Counted from the first letter of the stretch, positions 22,909 through 35,645 are shown. The stretch is 64,000 bases of DNA from Heterobasidion occidentale (GCA_039111635.1 JBCAQO010000003.1:3100001-3164000), one strand, 5' to 3'. Notes: generated by a model not told the origin, from the letters alone. Translations and numbers: made by a program.

Positions 22909-24173
22909 GATTTCTTGAGAAAAAATCAGGACAGTATCTCGAAAATGTCAAAAACAGGTGGGCCAGCCTGGAGAGGAAGGAAAAAAACGACTCCTTTTAA
23001 AGATATCGCCCATCAGGACGGACCCCAGCCCGGCGTGTGCTCATTGGCATCGGCAAATTAAGCACTTGGTGAAGAAGATCGTACCTTCTCGTAATCAAGG
23101 CGTGTACTGTATTACTGATTCTGACTGGAAAACCAGATTCTGACCTTTTCCGCATGATTTGATAGTGTTTCCTTACCTGTGGCCTACATAGGGCCGTGAG
23201 ATAGGCAAGGAGGCATATATGTGTGTGTTCACCCTCAGTCTATCCATGTCGTATGCTTTCTTCCACTGTCTTTACATGATTGCTTTCGGTCGGATTATGC
23301 GGCATATGACAATAATTGACCTGTGCTGTGGTCGATCAGAGCTGAGAGAGCATACACTGATCCTCGAGAGTGGCGAGTAGACAATGAACACTGGGAAGAT
23401 TCAGATTGATCTCAAAGAACGATAGGTTGCCTGCTTTGTCTGAGAGATTGTCGCCAAAGAGATGGAGGTCAGGGGTGCATCGTGGATCGCTGTTCAATGA
23501 TAACGAACTCGTTTCAGTCCACAAGGCTTCAGGGTTTATTTTAACCATGTCAATTACGGAGGTCCGCGTGCTCAGTGAAGATAACTGATGAACCAAGGAT
23601 AGATGGAAGCATCCAAAAAGCCTGATGAGAGAAATCTGAGAAACCTAACAATAAGTGACGGTACTCACCTAATCGACACAAGTCCATTGTGAAGATATGA
23701 CTTCTGAGGCGCAAACTTATTTCATTTGTAGATATGCGGTACTTGGGCCCTGACCTTAGATTTATCAAGACATAGACCATAAAGCAGGAGAGCAGACGAA
23801 GAGCTGGCAATGTCAATGCGCGGCAGACATGAGTCGCTGGCTGCTCGTGACCACAACAGTGCGGTGGGTAAACCGCGCCGTCCAAAGATAGCTCTGGAGG
23901 TAATTCAAACTCCGAAAATGGTCGACTTAATGTGAAGCTTTCGAAAAGGCGAAAGCCATTGCAGCCATTACATTTGTGTCAGTGCAAGACGATGATTTCG
24001 GGGAGAGCATTGGCCCTTTTCCACAGTTTTTTCACAGGATCTTCATGGAAAACCCAAGCTTGTGCGCAGTGGTCGCGATCAGGGTCTCATTGCAGAGAAG
24101 GTCACAGTGTTGTCGCATGAATACAGATGTGGATTAACAGGTGTACAGACTACATCGTCCTGCTAGAGAAAGT

Positions 24174-25665
24174 TCACACCGAAGCTTGAATCGAGTCCCT
24201 GTAGTCCTCTCTGTCAAACTCGACTGCCTGCATCTCTGTGTCTAGTTGGATGACACTGATCTGATGTCGGCTCGCGGTATTTTTCGAGACAATGCCCGGA
24301 CCAGGGGCGAATTCCATCTGTGTAGTATTGTCGTCAATAGATCCCACGACGCTGCCGTGCGAGTCCCAGATCGTTTTTTCGAGGCTAACGAGGACGAGGA
24401 CACCGGTGGGATAGATTCCCTGTGCGCATATTCCTGTTTTTAGTTCGTCCCTAGATGCGGTGATGCAGTCACTTACGGCTAATTGGACAGAAGTGGGCAG
24501 AATGATATTCACCACGGACTTGGAAGAGCCAAAGATCGTGAAGGGGATGAATTCAGTAAAGAGGAGAGTGATCTGTGGGAGAGAATACCATAATGAGTTT
24601 TAGCAAATATTTCATGTACGACAAGCTGCGCTTACCCAGAAGATGCAATAAAGTCCTCCAGACTCGACGAGAAGCGCCATGATCTTCTCGACCCTTGTCC
24701 TCGAGTTGCCCTGATGGAGATTTTCCTTGATGAACTGTCGATGCTGCCTATAATATATTCACATTGGATTTCTGAAATGCGAGGCGATTGATTAAATAAT
24801 AAAGAATGACAGACCACGCTTTATAGCCAATGAGTGACGTCGTCGTGAGATTGGTGGCAAGCGATAGGACCCACGATGCATACTGCAATGTGGGCGCGAC
24901 ATGCGACAATTTGACGGTATCTGTCAAGGCTAAGGTGTTCACTCCTATGCTCGCGATAGCGGTTGCTGAAGTTGTAGACGCTCGTAAGTGATTTCAAGAC
25001 AGTTCATTTGGATGATTTACTGATGGATCCGAGAAGGGCGAGCAACGGGCCCACCATCAACTTCTTGTTCTCGCTGCACAGTGTCCAAGCCCTCCAGACC
25101 ACGATGATGTCGCTAAGCATGTACTGGGAATGTGAATGTCAATTCCCTTTAATATTGTGCACAAAAGGCGAACGCACGTTGAGGAATGTGTTGATGTTAG
25201 CCAGAAGATGCCAGCTAAAGCTCGACGTGATCTCCGTCACAGACGCCAATCGAGAACCGAGATTCGATGTCGATTGGTCGATCAGTATGCCATGGATAAC
25301 GACCATGGTGGCGAAGATGTCTAACGCCAGGGTCGTGCTTGCGGATGTGAACATAATTATTGTAGAGATGAGCATGACCAGGTTGAATCTAGACTTCAGA
25401 CCCTTTCGTCTTGAGCGGGGTCAGTCACGTCAGTTTCACACTGTATAAGCAGTCTGATTGCTCACAGAAGGATACACGCCACAAAAATGACTAGAACTGC
25501 AAATATACCTAAAGCAGCTGCGCGTGAGCTCCTGCCATGTTGGAGAAATCTGAAAAGAGAAGATTCACCCCAGAACAAGGTCTCGCATAGAATCTGGGCA
25601 TTGTCGAGCAATATGAGCATGCCGATTTGGTTTAAAAATTGTGAAACAGTTATTTTTTCAGCCAT
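24174..25665 (-). CDS. Seven-helix Agaricomycete membrane protein, array copy 2 (intact)
   Basis: Same exon layout as its neighbours. The start at 25665 (MAEKITVSQFLNQIGMLILL), helices including GIFAVLVIFVACILL and NLVMLISTIIMFTSAST, intact VVWRAWTLCSENKKL loop, WVLSLATNLTTTSLIGYKAW, RTRVEKIMALLVESGGLYCIFW, GICAQGIYPTGVLVLVSLEKT and a full-length tail to TGA at 24176-24174. No lesion found in any exon. Localisation to a cellular membrane is inferred from the hydrophobic segments; there is no known ligand or reaction. This is the only copy of the three that reads through to the full C-terminus. Confidence 0.82.
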
Positions 25666-26979
25666 GATTTTCTGAGTGGTGTGCGGGGAAAAAGTCGAAA
25701 AGTCAAAACAAGAGGGCCAGCCTGGAGCAAAAAGAGGAAACGAGGATAGTCAGTCAACGAGTATAGCTTATAAACTCATCGAGTCGTCAGGACGGACAGC
25801 CCAGCTTGATGCTTATCAGCGTTGGTAAGGTTAGTTACTTGGTGAATACCATCGCACCTGCTCGAGATCAAGGCGTATGCTGCAGTACTGATGCTGGCTG
25901 TTGATATAGATTCTGACCGTTACCATAAGTCTTCAAAATGTTTGTAACCTTGACATAAGTCTGTCGTGAGATAGAAAGGGACATATAGGTATGTGTTCAT
26001 CCCCAATCTATCCGTCTCGTGTTGTCCTTCCGTCTTCCACTGTCTTCACATGGTTGCTGTCGGTCAGGTTGCGCGGTATATAACAACGATTGACCTGCGT
26101 CGTGGCAAATCAGAACAGAGAAAACATACATTGATCTCTTAGAAGATTGTGGCGAGTAGACAACGAATGATAAATACCTAGAAACCTCGGCTTGATATCT
26201 AACAATGATAGTTTCCCGCTTTAGTTCAAAATATTGTCGCTAAAGAGACGACAGTCTGAAGCGTCTCGTAGGTTGCTGTTCGATGGCGAAGAGTTCTGTT
26301 GTCTGCACAAAAAATCAGAAGATATTTACCCAGACTAATCGCAGAGGTCCGTGGTGCTCGGTGAAGAATACTCATGGAATAGGAAAAGAGCGAAGCATGA
26401 GAGAGGCCTGTTGCGAAAGATCCGAGAAACCGACGGTACTCACTTGATTTACACAAGTCTAGCGAAGACATGACGTCTGTGGGGCGACTATTTTATCAGC
26501 AGCTTGACGAAGGCATGGACCATAGAGCAGGAGAGCAGAAGAGCTGGCAATGTCAATGCGCGGCAGACATGAGTCGCTGTCGTCCGCTCGTGACCTCAAC
26601 TTTCCCGGTCGAAGAGGTAGTTGGAACTCCGAAAATGGTAGACTTACTGCCTTGAGGTTTTTGGTAAGAATGTGAGGCTCGAAGAGGTGAAAGCCATTGC
26701 AACTATTATTTTTCGTCAGATAAGCAGTAGCAAAACGATGTCTTCGGATAGGGCATTGGTTCCTTTCTACATAAAATTAACGGGAAACTCAAGCTTATGC
26801 GCAGAAGGGATTCGTGTCCCTAATAACAGAGAGGGTCTTGGTGCTGCTTCAATGCATTGTCGAATTCATACAGATGTGCATCAACAGATGTACAGACTAG
26901 GGAGAGTCTACACTGCAGCTTTGATCGAATACCTGTAGTTCTCTCTCTCAAACTCGCCTGCCTGCGTCTCAGTGTCCAG

Positions 26980-28399
26980 CTAGATGACACTGATCTGATA
27001 TCGGTTCGCGGTATTTTTCGAGACGATGCCCGGACCAGGGGCGAATTCCATATCTGTAGTATTGTCGTCAATAGATCCTACGACGCTGCCGCGCGAGTCC
27101 CAGATCGTTTTTTCGAGACTCACGAGGACGAAAATGACGGTGGGGTAGATTCCCTGTACATATATTTCTATGTTAAGTTCGTCCCTAGATGCGTTGTTGC
27201 AGGCACTCACGGCAAATTGGACAGCATTGGGAACAATGAAATCCGAAGCGATGCGAGGAGAGCCAAATATCGTGATGCGGATGTAGGTGGTGAAGAGGAG
27301 AACAATCTGCGGGAAGAATGTCATGATGAGTTGTAGCGAACATTTCAGCAACGAAAAGCTGCTCTTACCCAGAAGACGCAATAAAGTCCTCCAGACTCGA
27401 CGAGAAGCGCCAAGATCTTCTCAACCCTTGTCCTTGAGTTGGCTTGGCCGAGATTTTTCTTGATGAACTGTCGGTGCTGCCTATAATGTATTCAAGATGA
27501 ATTCCTCAAATGCGAGGCAATTTATTGAATGAGTACACAATGACAGACCATGCTTTATAGCCAATCAGTGACGTCGTCGCGAGGTTGGTAGCAAGCGATA
27601 AGGCCCATGATGCGTACTGCAGGGCGCCCGCGACCCGCGGCACTTCTCTGTTGCCTGTCAGGAGGCTTCTGGTGTCCACTCCTATGCTCGCGATAGCGGT
27701 TGCTGAAGTTGTAGACGCTCGAAAGTAATTTCAAGACAATTCATTTGAATAATTACCGATGGATCCAAAGAGGGCGAGCAACGGGCCCACCATCATCTTC
27801 CTGTTCTCGCTGCACAGTGTCCAAGCCCTCCAGACCACGATAATGTCGCTAAACATGAACTGAAACACGCAATCTTTGATTTCTCCTAGATTTTTGCACA
27901 AAAGAGGGACTTACGTTGAGGAATGCGTTGATCAGAGCTAAAAAAAGCAAGCCAAAGCTCGACATGATCTCCGCCACCGCCACAAATCGAGAAGCGAAAT
28001 TCGGTATCGACTGGTCGATCAGCACGCCTCGGGTAATGAGCAAGATTTCGAAGATGCCAAGCGCTAGATGCGTGCTCGCGGATGTGAACATGATCATCGT
28101 AGAGATCAGCATGACTAGGTTGAATTTAGACTTCAGACCCTTTCGTCTTGAGCGGGGTCAGTCATGTCAGTACCACTTCGTGTAAACAGTCTGATCGCTC
28201 ACAGAAGGATACACACTACAGAGATAACTAGAACTGCAAAAATACCTAAAGCAGCTGCGAATGAGCTCCTGCCATGACGGAGAACTCTGAGAGGGAAAGA
28301 CCCACCCCAGAAGAAAGTCTCACATATAATGAAGATATCGACGAACAAGAGGAGGATGCCGACCTGTTCCAAAATCTGTGAAGCGGTGATTACAGCCAT
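26980..28399 (-). CDS. Seven-helix Agaricomycete membrane protein, array copy 3 (C-terminal tail truncated)
   Basis: The start at 28399 (MAVITASQILEQVGILLLFV) leads to the same helix series as copies 1 and 2, with an intact VVWRAWTLCSENRKM loop and the last helix GIYPTVIFVLVSLEKT. In the cytosol-like tail, NRYQISVI is followed by TAG (26982-26980), where the other copies have a Gln codon. The frame beyond stays open and homologous for another 23 codons to a second TAG at 26910-26908. All helices are kept, so the protein may still be functional with a shorter tail. Confidence 0.78.
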
Positions 28400-29269
28400 G
28401 ATTTGTTGAAAAAAAAGGATGAAACGGTCAAAAACAGGAGGGCCAGCCTAGAGCGAAAGGAGGAAATGGGAAAATCGAGTCGATGAGTATAGCTTATAAA
28501 AGAATCAAGCCATCAGGATGGACAGCCTGGCTTAATGTTCATCAGCGCCGGTAAGGTTGAAATCCTGGTGAAGAAGATCACACCTGCTCGAGATCAAGGC
28601 ATATGCTGTGGTACTGATGCGAACTGTCAATGTAGTTTTTGACCGTTGCCATCTGTGGCCTTGATACACGTCTGTCGTAAGATAGACAAGGAGACATATA
28701 TATGTGTGTTCGTCCCTGATCTATCTATAAGGCCCCGATATTATGTCTTCCACTGTCTTCAGATGATTACTTTCGGTCAGATTACGCGGTAGATGACAGG
28801 AAAACATACATTGAACTTCTGGGAGACTATGGCGAGTAGACAACGGACAATGAACACCTAGAAACTCCGCATTGATATCAAACAATGATAGGTTTACGCT
28901 TTAGTTCAGATATTGCCGCTAGAGAGACGACGGTCAGAATCATCGTAGATTGCTGGTCAATGACAACGAACTCGGTGGTCTGCACAAGAATTCAAGAGAT
29001 ATTTTACCTACATTAATCACAGAGGTCCGTGGTTCCCAGTGAAGAACACTCATGAATCGAAGAGGCCCGATGAGAAAAATCGGTAAATGAGGGTACTCAC
29101 TTGATGTACACGAGTCCGGTGAGAACATGAAATTTGAGAGGCAAACTGGTTTCATGAGCAGATATGTGTTATTTGGGCCTGAGACCAGACCATAGTCAAC
29201 GCAGGAGAACAGAAGAAAAGCTGACAACGATGTCGAGGCGCGGCAGACATCGCGGTGTCGTCTGCTCGT

Positions 29270-30320
29270 GACCGGAAGCGGTCCATCACGTGTGTCCATC
29301 GCGCAAGAGCACGCCATCGTCGGACTGTGAACCGAGCGAGAGCAGGAGAAACTCGTCGATATTCTCTCTCTTATGACCATCATCTCTGCCTTTCTCTCCT
29401 GCTGCGTAACCCAGGCATCGTCCTGGGCAATGATCTTTTCTTGGATGGGGTCTCTCTAACGCCTCGATGGTGCCTCATCAGATGATATCAGGGTAGGGCG
29501 TGAAAGATGGACACCGTGGACATGCATCTACGTGGAATTTGGCGCAGCAGTGTCAGTGCTATGGAATTGAGGGTCGGCGCTGGCAAGGCTACTTTCTTGG
29601 TGCGTGCCCCAACACGCTTGTCAACCATGGCCAGGCCCATTTTGCTTCGCCACTCCCACCCACATGCACTCCGTGCTGCTTTGAATTGTTGGACCACACT
29701 GAACGTTCATCGCGCTGTGCTATAGCAGTGTCGCAGCGGTGTCGCAGCAGTGCTCGTTTGTGATGGTATCATACGTAAGTTCAAAAAGGCTTATCTTCGT
29801 ATCGTTACCCGTCTAGCAGCCATGCCTTATCATACCCTGCCGACGCCGTCTTTCGATTCTGCCGTGGTCTTATCGTACCATTTCCCCTCCCGACATCTCA
29901 AGTCATGACGCTGAACCCTTGCTATGCCGAATTGGCGACCGCCTTTCTCACGCTAGTTCCTCATTGGTCGTCCCTATGCCGATGGCGGGTCACCGAAAGT
30001 CGATTTTTTTGCTGGGCCCCCTCGTTGAGAAACACGTCCTTGTTTCTATCGCTGGTATCTTACGTGTTTTTACTCTCTTGCTGCGTCTTCTGCTGAGATA
30101 GACTTGGATGTGTTACGGCGTACGGTGGGTTTAACGATGCTTTGCATCATTGTTCATCATCTCCGACAGTTCCACTGCACGCGGAGCCCTGTCAGGCGAC
30201 CGCTCTGGTCCCCATGAATTCCGAATGCCTTTCTCTGCTCCTTGACGTTATCGTTCCATCGCAATAGTTCTCCCCGTCTCAATCTGAGATTGTCCAAAGC
30301 CATGTAAATACTTCCAGTTG
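29270..30320. other. Intergenic region upstream of the Egt1-like gene
   Basis: About 1 kb between the array and the next promoter. Only short frames occur on either strand; no gene supported. Confidence 0.5.
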
Positions 30321-30328
30321 TATAAAAG
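30321..30328 (+). promoter_or_regulatory. TATA box of the Egt1-like gene
   Basis: TATAAAAG, 59 nt before the ATG at 30380, which sits in a good context (CCAAAATG). Supports the short N-terminus of this gene rather than a missed upstream methyltransferase exon. Confidence 0.7.
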
Positions 30329-30379
30329 CGCATCTGCGACTCTTTTCATTCCCCAACAAACTACCGTTTATTTTCCAAA

Positions 30380-32776
30380 ATGTCCTCCTCTTCCTCGATT
30401 TCTGAGGTTTCTACTGCTCCCTCGTCTCCGCTTCCTATGGAGATCCACACGTCGTACCTTGTCCTCGGCAATGCAGGTCTTCTGGCGGGTGTCAGTGACA
30501 AAATCAATGGAGAGGACACGATCCTCTTCCTGACGGGCACTGGTACCTGCAACGAAGTTGCCGCCTTGATGGACCAAGCGAACGAAGTGTTGGACGTTGA
30601 CATAGCCAAGAGACGGTGGGAGGACGAGATGCGTAAGTGTCTGACCGACTGTCGTTTATGTAGAATCTAGCATTAAAATTTGCCTCCTCAGTCGATGGCT
30701 CCAGTGTCTATTTTCGCTCAAATTCTGAGCACATCCCTACTGCAGGCATGACTCATGTTGACGTGACTGCACTGAGCGTGGCCTCAGACGACGTACGCGA
30801 AAAGATCTTCGTTTTGCTGATACTTCCGGAACTGAACGAGGGTTCGACCCACAGATCCCACCCGAGGTTGCCCTGACCTTATTCACTAAGGCCCACCTCC
30901 GCGCGCTGATCGCGCTTTCCTCTCCCTTGCCGAGCAGCACGCTGCGCCTCTATGTCCTCACGCGCCCGCCCTTCGTCTTCCCCGCGCTCTCTGCCTTGCG
31001 TCCGGCCCCGCTCAACCCCACAGCGACCCACTTCGGTATCCCATCAGCGCAAGAGTTCCGGGACCTCTGGAAGGCGTGGGACTGCGTCACGCTAGGGATG
31101 ATCCCTCGCGCGATGCTGCACGAGAAGCCGATCGACTTGAGGCACAAGTGTTTGTTCTATCTAGGGCATATCCCGACGTGAGTCCGTTCGTTAGAGGGTG
31201 GAGATTGAAGATAGCCATGGCGCTGATGTGACGCGGATTGCAGGTTCTTGGATATGCTGTTGAGCAACTTGTTGAACGAGCCGAACACTGAACCGAAGCG
31301 CTTCACGATGATCTTTGAGGTGAGCACACGCAGGTGACTTTGGGAGACGTCTTTAATTTGATCGCACAGCGCGGGATCGACCCCCACGTCGACGATCCGG
31401 AGCACTGTCACGTAAGTCCTAAGATCGAGCCTGATACTCTCGAATCTCAACTCAGTGTCGTTTGGATGTGTGTAGCGCCACTCGGAAGTCCCGACGAGGG
31501 ACGAGGACTGGCCTAGTCTCACAGAGGTCCTTGAGTTCCGTGATCGCGTGCGTGCGCGCCTCTTGCGCCTCTTCGAGGACCTCGAGAGCGGGTCACGCAC
31601 CATCACACGGAGGATTGCGCGCGTGCTGGTCATGACGCTCGAGCACGAAGGGTTCCACATCGAGGTCAGTCATCTTCGACCGCAATCACATTCCTTGATC
31701 GGGCCTAACTGTGCTCGGGTCTTAATTAACAGACGCTGCTCTACATGCTCATCCAACGCGCCGGCACGGGCACGCTCCCCCCGCCCGGATTCACACTGCC
31801 CCCGTTCGCCGCCCTCGCGAAACAGTGGGACGTATACACGCCGCCAACAACTCCGACCGTCACGCTCGGTCCTGCCCAGCTGATCCTGGGGCACGACGAC
31901 CCCGAGTCTGACGACCTCCTTCCCGAGCTCGCGGGCGACGTCTTCGGGCGCGCGTACGGATGGGACAACGAGAGCCCCGCGCGCACCGTGGCCGTCGGCG
32001 CGTTCCGCGTCGAGTGGCGGCCCGTCACGAACGGGGAGTACGAGGCGTGGTGGCGCGCAGAGGGCACGCGGCGCCCGCCGCCGCCGAGCTGGGTCATGCA
32101 TGGGTCCGAGGCGCGCGTGCGCACGTTCTTTGGGAACGCCGGGATGGACGTCGCGCGGCATTGGCCGGTGATGGCGGCGTACGACGACTTGCGGGACTAT
32201 GCGCGCGCGAAGGGGGGCAGGATCCCGACGGAGAGCGAGTTGAGGCTGTTTTTGGATACGTACGAGGTGGGGTATGAGGGGGGTGCGAACGTGGGGTTCA
32301 GGAACTGGCATTGTGTCCCGTGCGTAACTTTCTCTCGCAATTGGGCTTCAATGTGGGAGCGCGTGCTTTTGCTGACGTCTTTGTGATAGAGCGACGGCGG
32401 GCGGTGAGAAGGACGGTGGCAGAGGTTCGAATGGTGGAGTGTGGGAGTGGACCTCTGACCTTTTTGATACGCACGACGGCTTCGACCCGACGTCTATTTT
32501 CCCTGGGTAAAGTTCTTCGCTTCTCTCAGTCCGCTTAGTCGCTCATTCATCATGCATTGGTAGATACTCGACCGATTTCTTTGACACCAAGCACCACGTT
32601 GTCGTAAGTCCCTCTGCTGATTCCTTGGATCTTCGACCTGACCTAGTATTTCGGCGCAGCTCGGAGCCTCTTATGCGACTATTCCTCGTCTCGCGGGCCG
32701 TCGCACTGTGCGAAATTTCTATCAGCACAACTACCCTTATCCGTGGGTTGGTGCCCGAGTCGCGTATGGTATTTAG
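30380..32776 (+). CDS. Egt1/EgtB-type sulfoxide synthase-like protein lacking the methyltransferase domain
   Basis: In ergothioneine synthesis, Egt1 methylates histidine with its N-terminal domain and then joins trimethylhistidine to cysteine with a non-heme-iron DinB plus FGE-sulfatase-like module. Here the iron-site helix is clear, LEHEGFHIETLLYML (about 31640 and 31735), preserving HxxxHxE. Upstream are the conserved FYLGHIPTFLD and RGIDPHVDDPEHCH with SHSEVP. Downstream are the FGE-type segments NGEYEAWW, WPVMAAYDDLRDYA, GGRIPTESELRLF, GVWEWTSDLFDTHDGF, FFDTKHHVVLGASYAT, GRRTVRNFYQ and WVGARVAYG before TAG at 32774-32776. The first ~120 residues show no SAM-binding motif. A 62-nt intron (30793-30854, GTACGC...ACAG with a CTGAT branch site) links them to the module in frame. 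Stand-alone activity is plausible but unproven. Confidence 0.85.
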
Positions 32777-33059
32777 ATTTGCGTCAGACTCGAACTCGGA
32801 CTCGTCGCGCATAGTCATGTTCTCTATCTTGTGTAACTGTATACGTTTCATGCACTTTTTTTTTGGTTATGTCTTATTTAGGGCTCTCACTGCACGCATT
32901 CGATGCAGGCACCTCACATGATGCTGATCATGTCCTTGTTTTTTTACGCGACTTCTCGCAAAGTTCGCGCTTGTACAAGATACGTACGAGCTCAATCACA
33001 TTATATGCACGAATTAACTCAAACAAGACCACGTACCTATGAATTGTACCCACTCTGAC

Positions 33060-33566
33060 TAGATCTGACTACTCGTCTTCATCTGTTCTTCGAAGGTTTC
33101 CTCGATATGTCAAGTGAACTCGTGCGGCCTTATTCAGACCTGCACGAGCGATTGCCAGGGCCACTCTGGACACCGATGCTACTCACCATCCAGTAAGTAA
33201 GTTATAATTCGAGTTTTGAAGTTCAATGTGGTCTATTACTATCAGCTTCATCTAAGTGGCCCTATGGTGCTTCATTTTACTCAGACAGCTGAGCCGCAAC
33301 TGATCACTTGCCTGTCGAAAGCTTCGAGGGTCCTGCGCCGCATGATAGAAGGCTGCTGGGCAGGACGAGTCCGTGGCGGCGTTGTTCGGCAGAACTTTGA
33401 AGGCATTTCGACCAAAACATGGAAAGAGACACTTGTTCCACATGTCTTGAATCAAGGTGAAACGATCCAAACGATTTCTTACCTCGCAGAAAGGTTACAC
33501 CCGTCGAACTTGTATGAGTTGATTTGCCTTCGTAGATTTCCGGGTTTGCCACGTTTTGCCACGTAG
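33060..33566 (+). CDS. Hypothetical short gene or fragment
   Basis: Protein-like plus-strand pieces: a first part with SSELVRPYSDLHERLPGPLW (about 33105-33190), a possible GTAAGT intron, then a frame from about 33285 with KASRVLRRMIEGCWAG and NLYELICLRRFPG to TAG at 33566. No recognised domain and no convincing start. Confidence 0.28.
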
Positions 33567-33864
33567 TTCTCACGTGGTCAGCGTTCTGATTCTCCGAGTC
33601 CGAGGCTCCCCGGTCTGCGTATGACAATGCACACGACTTCTCGTATCCATACCACTCTTTCGATGGACGATGCTTTGATTTTCCATCCCTCGAGAATCAA
33701 CTGCGCCTGCGTAGCCAAACATCGTATGTGTGAGCTACAAAATGTGCCATCACATACGCGCATAGCGCAGCGAGCTGGCTCGTCAGTATATATACTGTTC
33801 AATGCTAGGCATCTCATGTCACTCGCACGCCCACATTATACCTTGCTTCGTTGCCATATAGAAT

Positions 33865-35645
33865 ATGCCTATTCCCATAGGATTTGAGCGGGACCATATC
33901 CGCAATGTCAAATGTCTGGAGGACCGATTAACAAAATTGGAGGTAGGTCCGTCATTCCGTCTGAATCCGATACTTTCGCTCTCGCGACATTGCCTTAACC
34001 ACTCACGCGTTCATTTTTTCACAGAAACAGAATATTCATCTCACATCACGCTACTGCGAACTCGAAGATCGCTCCAAAGGCGAAACCGAGCGCATGTTTA
34101 CGGAACTGCAGGTGCGACCATGTAGTATTGTGTCGGAAGCTCCGTCACGACTCACACATTATCCTCTCGGGTACAGTTAATGCATCTGAACTCAGTATAT
34201 CATCTACTCGAAAGCCGGTTCAACCGCGCGTCGGCCGAAGTACAGGTACCTCCATATCAAGAGGTTTATGCCTACCACCAGATCTTCTTATCTATCTGCT
34301 CACAGCAAAAGAACGCTGATCTCGAGTTGCGATGTCGCCGACTCGAAGACCGGGTGAATATACTCGATCGTGCGCTTGTCGAGTTGCAGGTCCGTCCGTG
34401 ACATACTTATGAACAAAAGTGTCTCTTGATAAGTATAATTGCACTGATTATGCAGAATGAAAAAATCTGGCTCGAACTTCGGTTTGCTTGGATGCTGTTT
34501 CCGCACAGACCGGATTCGGAGAAAGTACCGTCCACTATAATTGCTCGTCGAGCTCGATATTTCTAACGCCGATCCGCTTATAGCAACCAGACTTCACCAC
34601 TCGAACGCGTACTCCAAGCCCGGACAGCATGTCACAAGCAATTGACTACGAACCTGGAAGTTGGCTACAAGAAGAAGACGAAAGACCCATCAACCCTGTC
34701 GGTACACAGGATGCAACCGACTCCATGCATTCTCTCACGAGCGAGACCTATGCGAGCTCTAGTCATGACAACATATTCCTAGATGATAGGATGATTTCCG
34801 TTGCGTGCTCGATCAGCGCCGACTCACAGACGCTGACTTTCATTTAATATTCTCAGTCCTCATCGTCAATAAGTGATCAACCTGCGTATAACGCCATTTG
34901 TTCTCCGCAAATGAGCCCGTTCTGCAAAGACGAATTCGCTTTGCGAGGATGCCTTGAACACGTACGAGAGGTAAAAGCCTTACCCCTGCGTATCATTCGT
35001 GCCCTAACAAGTGACGGGCATTCGGATATGCGGTATAAGATGTCCATTCGGCAAGTCATGTTGGCCTATCAGTGAAGACACTGATTCCTCTTACCAAGAT
35101 CTCAGAAATTCCCTTGGATTTCTCATCACTTCCTCTGACGCATTTGTGAAAGAAGAGAGCTCAGAGGAGACAGCTGTCATGATTCGACTCCAGTTAATAA
35201 TGCAAGAACGAGTGCAGGGTAAGAAAACAGGGAAGAAGAATGGTGATGGGCCTGTACGACAGTGGAGGAGTCGCAAGAATAAGCTGAGAAAGATCTTGAA
35301 TCGCAACAGCGAGCTCATCGTCCGTCGACCGGATGGGTATTTTTACCTTGGCACGTTCTCTGGTCAGGGTATCACAGTCTTGAACTGCGATGGATTTCAG
35401 GCCCTCGACCTGCCGGTGAGCCGTTCTCTTTCCTTCCACTCCTCATATACGAAGCCGACGACCTGAGCATCCAGGTAAGAGAGGCCGTCATTCGCGCGAC
35501 CGCAGGAAATGTCGCAATGAACTTCGAACTTTTCAAGGAGATATCCTGGGCATACTCGTTGGGCAAGCTGCTGGCATGCAGGGTCGAGCTGAAGAAAACA
35601 GGATTCAACGACGCCTTGGCCGGTGCCTTGCGCACAGCCAACTAG
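33865..35645 (+). CDS. Hypothetical coiled-coil protein built from short phase-0 exons
   Basis: The ATG at 33865 follows a TATATATA near 33787. Exons 33865-33942, 34025-34111, 34177-34245 and 34306-34389 are 78, 87, 69 and 84 nt, all multiples of three with phase-0 borders, and a fifth begins at 34456. Each ends in a variant of (E)LQ/VQ or LE and carries a heptad-like LExR motif (KCLEDRLTKLE, ELEDRSKGETE, LLESRFNRASAEVQ, RLEDRVNILDRALVELQ). The rest is Ser/Asp/Glu-rich (SQAIDYEPGSWLQEEDERP), then basic (WRSRKNKLRKILNRNSE). It ends with a compact tail, VREAVIRATAGNVAMNFELF and FNDALAGALRTAN, at TAG 35643-35645. Splice joins between 34540 and 35060 are not resolved, so two adjacent genes cannot be excluded. 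No known family. Confidence 0.5.

Larger units (their letters stand above)
21400..29270 (-). repeat. Tandem triplication, unit about 2.75 kb
   Basis: The three membrane-protein genes end at 21413, 24174 and 26908/26980, a spacing of 2.73-2.76 kb. Similarity is not limited to the coding part: the regions upstream of each gene (about 23330-23880, 26110-26600 and 28790-29260) also match, including GGCGAGTAGACAA, ACAAGTC/ACGAGTC followed by a GTGAGTACC-like donor on the minus strand, and GCGGCAGACAT. The last unit fades out near 29270. Confidence 0.8.

Noticed and set aside
30785..30880. Apparent frameshift between the N-terminal part and the catalytic module of the Egt1-like gene.
   Set aside because: A canonical 62-nt intron (30793-30854) with a good branch site joins the two parts in frame.
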